A stretch of DNA of 64,000 nucleotides, from the NCBI RefSeq assembly GCF_023554255.2, contig NZ_JAMJWD020000001.1, positions 1,261,225 through 1,325,224 of the forward strand, in the 5' to 3' direction. The translations under genes and the position numbers were made by a program. This DNA is from Phyllobacterium sp. 21LDTY02-6 (GTDB taxonomy: Bacteria; Pseudomonadota; Alphaproteobacteria; Rhizobiales; Rhizobiaceae). Below the pieces are notes generated by a model. It saw only the letters and a program-made list of their open reading frames with translations. It was not told where the DNA came from and made no database searches. This document shows positions 8,040 to 19,088 of the stretch, in pieces (the first letter of the stretch is position 1; every line of letters begins with the position of its first letter).

Positions 8040-8159
8040 TCGCTGAGGCTTCTCCTCCTCCCAAAGCCTCCTGCGATCAAAGCCCGGCACTCCTCCTCCC
8101 AGCCGGTCTTTACTTAACGACACCCACCGCACCTCCTCCCGCGGTGGGTGTTGTTGTTT
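8040..8159 (+). ncRNA. cuckoo/CcsR-like sRNA with three CCUCCUCCC hairpin loops
   Basis: Downstream of the DUF1127 stop are three consecutive hairpins, each exposing the same loop motif. Hairpin 1 pairs GAGGCTT (8045-8051) with AAGCCTC (8064-8070) around CTCCTCCTCCC. Hairpin 2 pairs 8079-8088 with 8102-8111 around ACTCCTCCTCCCA, with one mismatch. Hairpin 3 pairs 8121-8130 with 8141-8150 around ACCTCCTCCC and ends in a T-rich run, acting as terminator. The motif copies the anti-Shine-Dalgarno end of 16S rRNA, so binding to purine-rich ribosome sites or sequestration is the expected mode. Known relatives are processed from the DUF1127 mRNA 3' UTR; here that is inferred. Confidence 0.85.
8121..8159 (+). 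terminator. terminator of the DUF1127/sRNA transcript
   Basis: A perfect 10-bp stem (CACCCACCGC / GCGGTGGGTG) with a 10-nt loop is followed by TTGTTGTTT. It is also the third cuckoo hairpin. Confidence 0.85.
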
Positions 8160-8282
8160 CTGGAGGTAGCTTCCCATCGCCACAGCGCGCCCCTCGCGCC
8201 CGAATCTTCCCCGCTCCATATATTTCCGCTTGCATGCCGGGCTTGCCGTTGAAGCGGCGCGGCAAAAGAGCTATGGGAAGGC

Positions 8283-9692
8283 ATGTCCATCAAACCAGTT
8301 CATATCGTCGGCGGCGGCCTTGCCGGTTCCGAAGCATCATGGCAACTCGCTGAAGCGGGCGTGCCGGTCATCCTCCATGAAATGCGGCCCGTCCGCGGCA
8401 CGGATGCGCACAAGACCGATCATCTGGCGGAACTCGTCTGTTCCAATTCGTTCCGTTCCGACGACGCCCAGACCAATGCCGTCGGCGTCTTGCATGCGGA
8501 AATGCGCCTGGCCAATTCGCTGATCATGGCCGCCGCCGATGCCAATCAGGTCCCGGCGGGCAGCGCGCTGGCGGTCGATCGCGATGGCTTTGCCCAGGCC
8601 GTCAGCGCCAGGCTCGAAGCGCACCCGCTCATCACGCTCATGCGCGAAGAAGTGACCGGCCTGCCGCCGGAAGACTGGGACAAGACGATCATAGCCACCG
8701 GGCCGCTGACCGCGCCGTCGCTTGCCGCGGCTATCGGCGAGCAGACCGGAACGGACGCCCTCGCCTTCTTCGATGCGATCGCGCCCATCGTCCATTTCGA
8801 TTCCATCAATATGGACGTGTGCTGGTTCCAGTCGCGCTACGACAAGGTCGGGCCCGGCGGCAATGGCAAGGATTATATCAACTGCCCGCTCACGAGGGAG
8901 CAGTACGAAACCTTCATCCAGGGTCTGATCGACGGTGACAAGACCGAGTTCAAGCAATGGGAAGGAACGCCCTATTTCGACGGCTGCCTGCCCGTCGAGG
9001 TGATGGCCGAGCGCGGACCGGAGACGCTGCGTCACGGACCGATGAAGCCGATGGGCCTCACCAATGCGCACAATCCGACGGTCAAGCCCTATGCGGTCGT
9101 GCAGCTGCGCCAGGACAATGCCCTCGGCACGCTCTATAATATGGTCGGGTTCCAGACGAAGCTGAAATATGGAGCGCAAACGGAGATATTCCGTCTCATT
9201 CCGGGGCTCGAGAACGCCGAATTCGCCCGTCTCGGCGGATTGCATCGCAATACATACCTCAATTCGCCCATCCTGCTCGACCCGACCCTGCAGCTCAAAT
9301 CCCGGCCCGGATTGCGCTTTGCCGGCCAGATCACCGGCTGCGAAGGCTATGTCGAATCCGCCGCCATCGGCCTGCTCGCGGGCCGGTTTGCCGCGGCCGA
9401 GCGTCTGGGCGGATCGGCGACGCCGCCCCCGGTGACGACCGCCTTCGGCGCGCTGCTCGGCCACATCACCGGCGGGCATATCGTAAACGACGAAGAGCCG
9501 GGCAAGCGCTCTTTCCAGCCGATGAATGTCAATTTCGGCCTGTTCCCGCCGATCGAGGCACCGAAGCAGGAAGGCAAACGACTGCGCGGCAAGGAAAAGT
9601 CGAACGCCAAGAAGCAGGCGATGAGCGCGCGGGCGCTCAGCGACTGCCGGGCCTGGCTCGGCCTGCCGGCGGTCTCGCAAGCCGCCGAGTAA
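8283..9692 (+). CDS. trmFO: methylenetetrahydrofolate-tRNA-(uracil-5-)-methyltransferase TrmFO
   Basis: This 469-aa FAD enzyme makes ribothymidine at position 54 of the tRNA T loop using methylene-THF. The Rossmann FAD site is [19 protein letters not shown] near the N-terminus. The conserved block [20 protein letters not shown] carries Cys-53, and the second conserved Cys lies in [15 protein letters not shown]. The C-terminal FAD segment is [20 protein letters not shown]. Length and motifs are standard. It stands alone after the sRNA terminator, and no partner gene is evident. Confidence 0.97.
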   Translation: MSIKPVHIVGGGLAGSEASWQLAEAGVPVILHEMRPVRGTDAHKTDHLAELVCSNSFRSDDAQTNAVGVLHAEMRLANSLIMAAADANQVPAGSALAVDRDGFAQAVSARLEAHPLITLMREEVTGLPPEDWDKTIIATGPLTAPSLAAAIGEQTGTDALAFFDAIAPIVHFDSINMDVCWFQSRYDKVGPGGNGKDYINCPLTREQYETFIQGLIDGDKTEFKQWEGTPYFDGCLPVEVMAERGPETLRHGPMKPMGLTNAHNPTVKPYAVVQLRQDNALGTLYNMVGFQTKLKYGAQTEIFRLIPGLENAEFARLGGLHRNTYLNSPILLDPTLQLKSRPGLRFAGQITGCEGYVESAAIGLLAGRFAAAERLGGSATPPPVTTAFGALLGHITGGHIVNDEEPGKRSFQPMNVNFGLFPPIEAPKQEGKRLRGKEKSNAKKQAMSARALSDCRAWLGLPAVSQAAE

Positions 9693-9747
9693 GCGTCACT
9701 CCATCAGAGTTGCCTGAACAATCCCTGCGTGGCCCAACTACGCGGGG

Positions 9748-11139
9748 TCAGATATGGATTGCGTGGCCCAGCGCCTTCAATGCTGCCTCGGGGAAGCCTT
9801 CGCTCTGCGTCGGATGCGCATGAATGGTGCCGGCGATATCTTCCAGCCGCGCGCCCATTTCCAATGCCAGCGCGAAGCTGGCCGAAAGCTCCGATACGCC
9901 GCTTCCCACCGCCTGGATGCCGAGGATCAGATGGTTGCTGGCCAGCGCGACGACGCGGACGAAACCATCCTCGCCCTCCTGCGTCATTGCCCTGCCATTG
10001 GCCGCGAAGGGGAACAGCCCGACCTTGATCTCATGACCGGCCTTCTTCGCTTCGTCCGGCGAAAGGCCGACCGCGACGATTTCGGGATCGGTGAAGCATA
10101 CGGCGGCGATGGCGCGCCTGTCCCATGCCCTGTTCTGCCCGGCGACGATCTCGGCAACCATTTCGCCCTGCGCCATGGCCCGATGCGCCAGCATCGGTTC
10201 GCCCGTGACGTCGCCGATGGCATGGACGCCGCGCATCGAGGTGCGGCATTTCTCGTCGATCCGCACGAAGCGGCCGTCCATGTCGAGATCGATCTCCTCC
10301 AACCCCCAGCCCGTCGTTACCGGCTTGCGGCCAACGGTTACGAGGATCTTGTCGGCAGCTATTCTCTCATCCTTGCCATCGGCAGTTTCGATCAGCAGGG
10401 CATCGCCCTTGACGCCCCTTGCCTTGGCCCCCGTGACAAGTTTCACGCCCAAGCCATTGAGATGCTTGACGATCGGGCGGGTCAGCTCCGCATCATATTG
10501 CGGCAATATCCTGTCCATCGCCTCGATCACCGTGACGTTCGAACCGAGCTTCGCATAGGCGGTGCCAAGCTCGAGCCCGATATAACCGCCGCCGACCACG
10601 GCCAGCCTTTCCGGCACGCTCTCCAGCGACAGCGCCTCGGTCGAAGATATGACATTGCCGCCAAAGGGCAGCGACGGCACCTCGACGGGCGCCGAACCCG
10701 TGGCAATGACGATATTCTCGGCGCGGATGATCTGCAGGCCGGTCAGCGTCTCGACCTCCACGGTCTTGCCGTCGCGAAACCGCGCCCGGCCGGTGACGAT
10801 CTTGACATTCGCCTTCTTGAGGAGGCCCGCGACGCCATTGTTCAAGCGGCTGACGATCCCGTCCTTCCAGGCGATCGTCTGCGTAAAATCGAGCGAATGT
10901 TGCGCAACCCCAATGCCGAGCGGCGTCTTTCCCGCCGCAAATCGCGCTACTTTGGCAAATTCGTCGGCTGCATGGATGAGCGCCTTGGAGGGGATGCAGC
11001 CCACCATCAGGCATGTGCCGCCCACCCTTCCGGCTTCGACGATCACCGTATCGACATTGAGCTGCCCGGCGCGGATCGCGCAGACATAGCCGCCGGGGCC
11101 GGCGCCGATCACCAGGAGCTTGCACGAGATATCCTTCAT
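9748..11139 (-). CDS. lpdA: dihydrolipoyl dehydrogenase, E3 of branched-chain 2-oxoacid dehydrogenase
   Basis: The 463-aa flavoprotein reoxidises dihydrolipoyl groups of E2 with NAD+. The FAD site [16 protein letters not shown] starts at residue 11. The redox disulfide is Cys-43/Cys-48 in [13 protein letters not shown]. The NAD site is [15 protein letters not shown], and the C-terminal dimer interface holds [14 protein letters not shown] with the active-site His/Glu. The start ATG at 11139 lies 5 nt after the E2 stop. As last gene of the four-gene operon it is probably the dedicated E3; an E3 for pyruvate dehydrogenase would be elsewhere. Confidence 0.95.
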   Translation of the reverse strand: MKDISCKLLVIGAGPGGYVCAIRAGQLNVDTVIVEAGRVGGTCLMVGCIPSKALIHAADEFAKVARFAAGKTPLGIGVAQHSLDFTQTIAWKDGIVSRLNNGVAGLLKKANVKIVTGRARFRDGKTVEVETLTGLQIIRAENIVIATGSAPVEVPSLPFGGNVISSTEALSLESVPERLAVVGGGYIGLELGTAYAKLGSNVTVIEAMDRILPQYDAELTRPIVKHLNGLGVKLVTGAKARGVKGDALLIETADGKDERIAADKILVTVGRKPVTTGWGLEEIDLDMDGRFVRIDEKCRTSMRGVHAIGDVTGEPMLAHRAMAQGEMVAEIVAGQNRAWDRRAIAAVCFTDPEIVAVGLSPDEAKKAGHEIKVGLFPFAANGRAMTQEGEDGFVRVVALASNHLILGIQAVGSGVSELSASFALALEMGARLEDIAGTIHAHPTQSEGFPEAALKALGHAIHI

Positions 11140-11144
11140 CGTTT

Positions 11145-12449
11145 TCAACCCTCGACAAAAATCATGGCAGGCGTTTCGAGCAGCGTCTTGATGCGCTGGA
11201 TGAAGACCGCGGCGTCCCAGCCATCGATGACGCGATGGTCGAAGCTCGACGACAGGTTCATCATCTTGCGCGGGATGAAATTGGTGCCATCCCAGACCGG
11301 ACGCATCATGATCTTGTTCACGCCGATGATGGCGACCTCGGGATGATTGATCACCGGCGTCGTCACGACACCGCCCATGCTGCCGAGCGAGGTGATGGTG
11401 ATGGTCGAGCCCGTCAGCTGTTCGCGCGTCGCCGTACCCGTCTTCGCCGCCTCGGCCAGGAGATTGACCTCCGCGGCACAATCCCACAGCGTCCGCGCTT
11501 CGGCATGCCTGACGACCGGAACGACAAGGCCGTTCCCGGTCTGGGCGGCGATGCCGATATGCACGCCGCCATGCTGGTGGATGATGTTGGCTTCGTCATC
11601 ATAGACCGAGTTGAGCTGCGGCTGCTCCGCGATGGCCTTGACCATGGCGCGCATCAGGAATGGCAGCAGCGTCAGTTTCGGCTGATCGGCGCGCTTGCTG
11701 GCATTGAGCCTGCTGCGCAGCTCCTCGAGCGAGGTCACGTCCACCTCTTCGACATAGGTGATGTGCGGTATGCGCGACTTGGAGAGCGCCATCTTCTCGG
11801 CGATCTTGCGGCGCAGCCCGACGACCTTGATTTCCTGCACCTGATTGTTGGGCGAAAGGGCGGAAGCGCCTTGCTTCTGCGGCCCATGGGCGAAAAACGC
11901 CTCGAGATCCTCATGCGTGATACGGCCTGCCGGCCCGGTGCCCGGCACCTGGCGCAGATCGACCCCCGCCTCGCGCGCCCGCTGCCTGACCGCCGGCGAT
12001 GCGAGCGGCTTGTCGCCCTCCTTGCGCGGGGTGCCGGCCGCGAAACCCGGCCTTGAGGCCACATCCTTCGGTGCTGCTGCCGGTCTTGTCGCCGGCTCCC
12101 GCTGCTGCTTCGGCGCGGCGGGTTTTTCCTCGGCAGCCACGGGCGGCTGTTCCGGCGCCGGTTTGGCGACAGTCTCCCTCTCCAAGGCGGGGGCGGCATG
12201 TCCCTCGCCTTCGACCTTCAGGCGGACCAGCGGCGATCCGATGGCGATCACGTCGCCGATCTCACCGCCCAGCCAGATGATCTCGCCATCGACCGGAGAC
12301 GGTATCTCGACCGTCGCCTTGTCGGTCATGACGGCGGCAAGCACCATGTCTTCGCGTATGAGGTCGCCGATCTTGACGTTCCATTCCACCAGCTCGGCCT
12401 CGGCGACGCCTTCGCCGACATCGGGCAGTTTAATGACATACTCACCCAT
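11145..12449 (-). CDS. bkdB: lipoamide acyltransferase E2 of branched-chain 2-oxoacid dehydrogenase
   Basis: The 434-aa protein starts at [20 protein letters not shown]; the longer upstream frame is not E2-like. A lipoyl domain occupies ~1-78 with the lipoylated Lys-44 in [10 protein letters not shown] Pro/Ala/Lys linker follows, then a peripheral-subunit-binding domain ([20 protein letters not shown] and [15 protein letters not shown]). The C-terminal acyltransferase domain ends with catalytic His in [18 protein letters not shown]. It transfers branched acyl groups from E1 to CoA. It starts 11 nt after E1 beta. Confidence 0.95.
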   Translation of the reverse strand: MGEYVIKLPDVGEGVAEAELVEWNVKIGDLIREDMVLAAVMTDKATVEIPSPVDGEIIWLGGEIGDVIAIGSPLVRLKVEGEGHAAPALERETVAKPAPEQPPVAAEEKPAAPKQQREPATRPAAAPKDVASRPGFAAGTPRKEGDKPLASPAVRQRAREAGVDLRQVPGTGPAGRITHEDLEAFFAHGPQKQGASALSPNNQVQEIKVVGLRRKIAEKMALSKSRIPHITYVEEVDVTSLEELRSRLNASKRADQPKLTLLPFLMRAMVKAIAEQPQLNSVYDDEANIIHQHGGVHIGIAAQTGNGLVVPVVRHAEARTLWDCAAEVNLLAEAAKTGTATREQLTGSTITITSLGSMGGVVTTPVINHPEVAIIGVNKIMMRPVWDGTNFIPRKMMNLSSSFDHRVIDGWDAAVFIQRIKTLLETPAMIFVEG

Positions 12450-12460
12450 CGACCTGCCTC

Positions 12461-13474
12461 CTAGCTTTCCAGCGTTTCCAACAGCGCCCGCCCCAGCCGC
12501 GTCGGACCGGGGAAATAGTCCCACTCCTGCGCATGCGGATAGGGCGTATCCCAGCCGGCCACGCGGGCGACCGGAGCTTCGAGCTTGTAGAAACAATGTT
12601 CCTGAACCAGCGCGGCAAGCTCGGCGCCCAAACCCGATGTGAGCGTGGCTTCATGGACGACGACGCAGCGCCCGGTCTTGGCCACCGACTCGATGATCGT
12701 GTCGAGATCGAGCGGCAACAGTGTTCGCAGGTCGATGATCTCGGCATCGATGCCATGCTCCTCCGCTGCCGCCTCGGCGACATAGACCATGGTGCCATAG
12801 GCGAGGATCGTCAGCTGCGATCCCTCGCGGCGCCTGATGGCCTTGCCAAGCGGAACGGTGTAGTGGCCATCCGGCACCTCGCCGAGATCATGCTTCGACC
12901 AGGGCGTGACGGGCCTGTCATGATGGCCGTCGAAGGGCCCGTTATAGAGGCGTTTGGGCTCCAGGAAGATCACCGGGTCCGGATCTTCGATCGCCGCGAT
13001 CAGCAGCCCCTTCGCATCATGGGGATTGGACGGAACGACGACCTTCAGCCCCGACACATGCGTGAACAGCGCCTCCGGGCTCTGGCTGTGGGTCTGGCCG
13101 CCGAATATCCCGCCGCCGGTCGGCATGCGCACGACGATCGGACAAGTGAAGCCGCCATTGGAGCGATAGCGCAGCCGCGCGGCCTCCGAAACGATCTGGT
13201 CATAGGCCGGATAGACGTAATCCGCGAATTGTATCTCGACGCAGGGCCGCAGGCCGTAGGCCGCCATGCCGATCGCGGCGCCGACGATGCCCGACTCGCT
13301 GATCGGTGCGTCAAAGCAGCGGGTGCGGCCATATTTCGCCTGCAGCCCGTGGGTGCAGCGGAAAACACCGCCGAAAAAGCCGACATCCTCACCGAAGACG
13401 ACCACATTGTCGTCGCGTTCCATCATTGCATCCATCGCGTCGCGGATGGCTTCGATCATCGTCTTGCGTGCCAT
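12461..13474 (-). CDS. bkdA2: 2-oxoisovalerate dehydrogenase E1 beta subunit
   Basis: The 337-aa protein begins MARKTMIEAIRDAMDAMM. It has the transketolase-like pyrimidine-binding part (VVFGEDVGFFGGVFRCTHGL and ISESGIVGAAIGMAAYG) and the C-terminal domain (DAEIIDLRTLLPLDLDTI). With E1 alpha it forms the alpha2beta2 TPP enzyme that decarboxylates 2-oxo acids from Val, Leu and Ile. The start is 3 nt after the E1 alpha stop, so the two subunits are tightly coupled. Confidence 0.94.
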   Translation of the reverse strand: MARKTMIEAIRDAMDAMMERDDNVVVFGEDVGFFGGVFRCTHGLQAKYGRTRCFDAPISESGIVGAAIGMAAYGLRPCVEIQFADYVYPAYDQIVSEAARLRYRSNGGFTCPIVVRMPTGGGIFGGQTHSQSPEALFTHVSGLKVVVPSNPHDAKGLLIAAIEDPDPVIFLEPKRLYNGPFDGHHDRPVTPWSKHDLGEVPDGHYTVPLGKAIRRREGSQLTILAYGTMVYVAEAAAEEHGIDAEIIDLRTLLPLDLDTIIESVAKTGRCVVVHEATLTSGLGAELAALVQEHCFYKLEAPVARVAGWDTPYPHAQEWDYFPGPTRLGRALLETLES

Positions 13475-13477
13475 GTA

Positions 13478-15106
<1,629 letters not shown>

Positions 15107-15562
15107 ATGGCAGGACTATATTTGGAAGATTTCGAGATTGGCCGGACCTTCCAGCACCCGTTGCGCAAGACGGTGACGGAGAGCGACAACGTGCTCTTTT
15201 CCGCCATGACGCTGAACCCGCAACCGCTGCACATAGACTTCGATTTTGCCGCCAAGAGCGAATGGGGACAGCCGCTGGTCAATTCGCTGTTCACGCTCGG
15301 CCTGATGATCGGAATTTCCGTCAACGACACCACCATCGGCACCACCATCGCCAATCTTGGCATGACCGATGTCACATTCCCCTCGCCGCTGTTCCATGGC
15401 GACACGGTGAGGGTCGAGACGCAGGTGATCTCGGCGCGCGCATCGAAGTCGAAGCCTGACCGCGGCATTGTCGAGTTCGAACACCGGGCATTCAACCAGC
15501 ATGGCGTGCTCGTCGCCAGATGCACCCGGCAGGCGATGATGCGGTCGCGGAGCGCCGCCTGA
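15107..15562 (+). CDS. MaoC-family (R)-specific enoyl-CoA hydratase/dehydratase
   Basis: The 151-aa hot-dog-fold protein starts after GGAGGAGAGAAC. The N-terminal YLEDFEIGRTFQHPLRKTVT and the DNVLFSAMTLNPQPLHIDF segment (catalytic Asn/His hydration dyad region) match MaoC dehydratases of the mesaconyl-CoA-hydratase-like subgroup. The stop overlaps the start of the CitE-like lyase (TGATG), implying a shared acyl-CoA route. The exact substrate is not determined; 2-methylfumaryl/methylmalyl-type CoA chemistry is plausible from the partner. Confidence 0.85.
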   Translation: MAGLYLEDFEIGRTFQHPLRKTVTESDNVLFSAMTLNPQPLHIDFDFAAKSEWGQPLVNSLFTLGLMIGISVNDTTIGTTIANLGMTDVTFPSPLFHGDTVRVETQVISARASKSKPDRGIVEFEHRAFNQHGVLVARCTRQAMMRSRSAA

Positions 15563-16425
15563 TGCGCTCGCTGCTGTTCGTGCCGGGCGATTCTGAAAGG
15601 AAACTCGAGAAATCGCTCGCGAGCGGGGCCGACGTCCTGATTGTCGATCTCGAGGATTCCGTCAGTCCGGAGCGAAAATCGGTGGCGCGCGAGATCGCCG
15701 GCAGCTTCCTGCGCGGGCTGGAGAGGCCGGCATCGCAGCGGCTCTTCGTGCGCATCAACGATCTAGAGAGCGGGCTGGCCGATGACGACCTCGCGGCGCT
15801 GGTCGCGGCGGGCCCCGACGGCATTCTCCTGCCCAAGGCCGAGAGCGGACGCGACGTGACCCGGCTGGCCGCCAAGCTCAATTTGCACGAGGCGCGGGCC
15901 GGGATCGACGAGGGCGTCACTGAAATCATCGCCATCATCACGGAAACGGCGCTCGGCACCTTGTCCACCGCCACCTATGCCGGCTCCTCGGCAAGGCTCG
16001 CAGGCCTGAGCTGGGGCGCGGAAGATCTTTCGGCGGCGATCGGCGCGCGCAACGCACGGGACGAAACAGGTACCTACACGGATGTCTTCAGGCTGGCCCG
16101 CGCCCTGACGATCCTTGGCGCAGCTGCCGCGCAGACGACCGCCATCGATACGGTCTTTGTCGACTACCGCGACGAACAGGGCCTGCGCCGGGAATGCGCA
16201 GATGCCGAGAGGGATGGATTTACCGCCAAACTCGCCATTCATCCGGCACAGGTGGCGATCATAAACGAGATGTTCACGCCCTCGCCGCAGGCGGTCGAGG
16301 AAGCCCGCAAGATCGTGGCGGCCTTTGCCTCCGATCCTTCCGCCGGCGTCATCGGCATAGACGGCAAGATGTTCGACCGGCCGCATCTGCGGCGCGCGGA
16401 ACGCCTTCTGGCGCGCGCGGGCTGA
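15562..16425 (+). CDS. HpcH/HpaI-CitE family CoA-ester lyase
   Basis: The 287-aa protein begins MRSLLFVPGDSERKLEKSLA, overlapping the MaoC stop by one base. The metal and CoA site residues are in ADVLIVDLEDSVSPERK (Glu/Asp ligands), GILLPKAESGRDV and IIAIITETALG; TAKLAIHPAQVAIINEMFTP is the C-terminal signature. The family cleaves or forms malyl-, methylmalyl- or citramalyl-CoA-type esters. The coupling to a MaoC hydratase suggests sequential steps on one CoA intermediate. Citrate lyase itself is unlikely, since no citD/citF is present. Confidence 0.85.
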   Translation: MRSLLFVPGDSERKLEKSLASGADVLIVDLEDSVSPERKSVAREIAGSFLRGLERPASQRLFVRINDLESGLADDDLAALVAAGPDGILLPKAESGRDVTRLAAKLNLHEARAGIDEGVTEIIAIITETALGTLSTATYAGSSARLAGLSWGAEDLSAAIGARNARDETGTYTDVFRLARALTILGAAAAQTTAIDTVFVDYRDEQGLRRECADAERDGFTAKLAIHPAQVAIINEMFTPSPQAVEEARKIVAAFASDPSAGVIGIDGKMFDRPHLRRAERLLARAG

Positions 16426-16441
16426 GCTTACTGCTGGAACC

Positions 16442-17035
16442 CTAGCCCTTCCAGGGGCCGCCATATTCGGACAGGATCGCATCGATCTCCGGCCGCGGGC
16501 GCTCCGGCACCTTCTGGCCGCAGCTGCCGATATGGACGAAGCCCGTTACCCGCTCATGCGGGGCGAGGCCCAGCAATTGGCGGCCTTTCTCGTCCGAGGA
16601 ATACCAGTTGGTGATCCAGTTGGTGGCATAGCCGAGCGCATTGGCGGCAAGGCAGAGCTTCATCGCCGCCGCACCGGAGGACAGAAACTGCTCCCATTCG
16701 GGGATGTGATGCTCGACGGGGGTGAAGATGACGCCAATGACCAGCGGCGCGCGCGCGAAGCGCTTCAGCTCCTGTTCGCGGCGCTGCTCCGTCAGCGGCC
16801 CCTCCCGCTCTTCCGCCAGATCCGCCAGATATTTCCCGACTTCCACCCGCGCGTCGCCCCGGTAGAGCATGAAGCGCCATGGCGTGAGCCGGCCATGATC
16901 GGGCACGCGCGATGCAATCCGGACGATCGTCCGGATTTCGTCGTCGGAGGGTCCCGGCTGGCCAATGGCCGAAATGGGCGTCGAACTGCGCGTGGAAAGA
17001 AAATCGATGAAAGGGTTGGGAGAAGACATGTTCAT
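16442..17035 (-). CDS. nitroreductase-family FMN oxidoreductase
   Basis: The 197-aa product starts at MNMSSPNPFIDFLSTRSSTP (17035; ATG at 17029 is also possible). FMN-binding features are RSSTPISAIGQPGPS, SRVPDHGRLTPWRF and SSGAAAMKLCLAANALGYAT. The last is the dimer helix over the flavin. It resembles YdjA-like small nitroreductases that reduce nitro-compounds or quinones with NAD(P)H. It is convergent with the lyase gene (16 bp apart); substrate unknown. Confidence 0.88.
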   Translation of the reverse strand: MNMSSPNPFIDFLSTRSSTPISAIGQPGPSDDEIRTIVRIASRVPDHGRLTPWRFMLYRGDARVEVGKYLADLAEEREGPLTEQRREQELKRFARAPLVIGVIFTPVEHHIPEWEQFLSSGAAAMKLCLAANALGYATNWITNWYSSDEKGRQLLGLAPHERVTGFVHIGSCGQKVPERPRPEIDAILSEYGGPWKG

Positions 17036-17155
17036 GATATCGGTTTGCAATCTGTTCTCTTTGGGTGGCGACAATGTGCCGGTTAAGCACGCCAGTAAAC
17101 CCCATTGGCAATAAAAAGCCTTGAAATTGCCACCGGCTTCGGATCAAACGACAAC

Positions 17156-18193
17156 ATGGGGAAGTTCCAGAACAGGATGCGGAAATTCAGCGCGGTTTTT
17201 CGTGCTGCCATGGCGGCGGGTTTCGTCTGCGTGTTGGCCGGCCCGGTGGCGGCGCAACAGCTGGCGCCCGACTTTCCGGCAACCGAACCGCTCGGCGACC
17301 TGCCGAGTATTCCGCAGCTCAACGAATATGCCGATCCGGCAGCGCCGGCCAACAGTCCGCTGGCGAGCCAGAACACGTCCAATCTCACGCTATCGGCGAA
17401 ACTGACCGAGGATGGCGATTCGATCAGCCGCGGACTGGTCTGGCGCGTCTTTTCGCCCGAGCCCGGCGCCGACGGCAAGCTGGCGCTGCTGGCGACCGCC
17501 AAGGGCGGCTCGACCTCGTTCGAGCTTGCGCCGGGAAGCTACCTCATCCACGTTGCCTTCGGCCGCGCCGGAGCGACAAAACGGATCTCCATGACGCGCG
17601 CCAAGCGCAGCGAAACGATGATTCTCGACGCCGGCGGCATCAAGCTGAACGCCGTATTGTCGGGTGGCGGCCGCATACCGCCGGAGCGCCTGCGATTCTC
17701 CATCTATGAGGATCATGAAGATGCGAGTGGCGAGCGCGCGCTGATCATCCCGGCGGTGAAGCCCGACACCGTCGTGCGGCTGAACACCGGCACCTACCAG
17801 ATCGTCTCGAATTACGGCACCGCCAATGCCGTCATCCGGTCCGACATCCGCGTCGAGGCGGGCAAGATCACCGAGGCGACCGTCGAACACCGGGCCGCCC
17901 TGCTGACGCTGAAGCTCGTCCGGGAAGCCGGCGGCGAGGCCCTGGCCGACACCGCATGGTCGGTGCTGACGACATCCGGCGACATCGTGCGCGAAAGCGT
18001 CGGCGCCTTCGCCTCGATGGTGCTCGCGGAGGGCGATTATGTGATCGTCGCCAAGAACAAGGACCGCATCTACCAGCGCGACTACAAGGTCGCTGCGGGC
18101 CGCAATCAGGATGTCGAGGTCATCGCGGCCGAAGGCGGCGGCACGACGGCCAGCGCCAATCGCCCGGCCGAAGGCGAAGAACCGCTGGATTGA
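17156..18193 (+). CDS. exported protein with three beta-rich repeats, function unknown
   Basis: The start at 17156 (MGKFQNRMRKFSAV) precedes a signal peptide (FRAAMAAGFVCVLAGPVAAQ). The ~310-aa mature part contains three related modules. Each has a 'W/F-x-V/I' strand, a charged loop and a closing G-x-Y turn: APGSYLIHVAFG, NTGTYQIVSNYG and AEGDYVIVAKNK. Each ends with a short hydrophobic strand near I-x-V-x-A/G. The tail is acidic and Gly-rich (EGGGTTASANRPAEGEEPLD). This suggests tandem Ig-like or carboxypeptidase-regulatory-like domains in the periplasm. No enzyme motif is visible. Confidence 0.7.
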   Translation: MGKFQNRMRKFSAVFRAAMAAGFVCVLAGPVAAQQLAPDFPATEPLGDLPSIPQLNEYADPAAPANSPLASQNTSNLTLSAKLTEDGDSISRGLVWRVFSPEPGADGKLALLATAKGGSTSFELAPGSYLIHVAFGRAGATKRISMTRAKRSETMILDAGGIKLNAVLSGGGRIPPERLRFSIYEDHEDASGERALIIPAVKPDTVVRLNTGTYQIVSNYGTANAVIRSDIRVEAGKITEATVEHRAALLTLKLVREAGGEALADTAWSVLTTSGDIVRESVGAFASMVLAEGDYVIVAKNKDRIYQRDYKVAAGRNQDVEVIAAEGGGTTASANRPAEGEEPLD

Positions 18194-18208
18194 TCCAGCT
18201 ACAGGCCG

Positions 18209-19069
18209 TCAGCGCCTGGAGCCGAGCGCGAATACCGCATCGTGAAGATGCTGGAGCAAGGCCTGCCGGTCGCGGATTTTCTCAAGCTGGTCCCAGGGCA
18301 ATATTTCGCCGATCTGCACCCTGATCGCCTTGCCCGAGAGCCGGCGGAATTCACGGATGAGCAGCGACAGGCGCAATGTCATGGAAAACTTGCTCACGAG
18401 ATGGAACAGCCAGCCATTCTGCCCGTGGAAATAGACCGGGATGACCGAGGCCTGCGCCTGGCGGATGAGCTTTGCCGGAAACATCTTCCACGGCAGGTCC
18501 TGCGCCTTGCCGAAACCCTTCCTTGCCGTCGCCACGCCGCCCGCGGGGAAGATGACGATGGTTACGCCCTCCTTCAGCAGGCGGGCCGCCTCGTGGCGGG
18601 TGGCCATATTCATTGCCAGCGCTTCCTTCGTCTCGTCGAAACAGATCGGCAAGGCGTAGGGGCGGATTTCCGGAACGCGCAAGAGGTCATTGTGGATCAG
18701 CACGCGGAACGGGCGGCCGAGCTGTTCCGCAAGAGCCAGCGCCGCAATGCCGTCGCCAATGCCGAAAGGATGGTTTGCGATCATCACGATGGGATCGCGC
18801 GGCAGATCTGCAGGCGGCCACTGGTCCGGGCCTTCGAGCCGGATATCGATCAGCTCGAGCATGTCGCGGAACACGTTGCGGCCGGCGGGCACGATCTCCC
18901 TGCGCCAGATCTCGTATAGTTCGACGAAATGATTGCGCCCGGAGATGGTTTCGATCGAGCGGATGAACCACTGCGTCAACCGATGCTGCGTCTCGTTGGC
19001 ATAGGAGAGTTCTGAGAATTGCACGATGATCCCCGGCAGATTGGATGCGCGATTTTCGCGCATCCGCAT
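18209..19069 (-). CDS. lysophospholipid acyltransferase-family protein
   Basis: A PlsC-like protein of ~286 aa, start taken at 19069 (or 19063), just after the thrS stop. The acyltransferase motif I is the NHPFGIGDG variant (His...Asp). Motif III is in GVTIVIFPAGGVATARKGFG, with the downstream hydrophobic VIPVYFHGQNG. It probably acylates a lysolipid or amino-lipid at the inner membrane. It shares a transcript with thrS (19-nt gap). The subgroup (OlsA-like vs PlsC) cannot be decided. Confidence 0.82.
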   Translation of the reverse strand: MRMRENRASNLPGIIVQFSELSYANETQHRLTQWFIRSIETISGRNHFVELYEIWRREIVPAGRNVFRDMLELIDIRLEGPDQWPPADLPRDPIVMIANHPFGIGDGIAALALAEQLGRPFRVLIHNDLLRVPEIRPYALPICFDETKEALAMNMATRHEAARLLKEGVTIVIFPAGGVATARKGFGKAQDLPWKMFPAKLIRQAQASVIPVYFHGQNGWLFHLVSKFSMTLRLSLLIREFRRLSGKAIRVQIGEILPWDQLEKIRDRQALLQHLHDAVFALGSRR

Positions 19070-19088
19070 GACAGTTTGATGAAACCGC

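Noticed and set aside
9693..9747. Hairpin between trmFO and lpdA as a terminator
   Set aside because: Stem includes a G-T pair and there is no T-run on either strand; evidence too weak to list.
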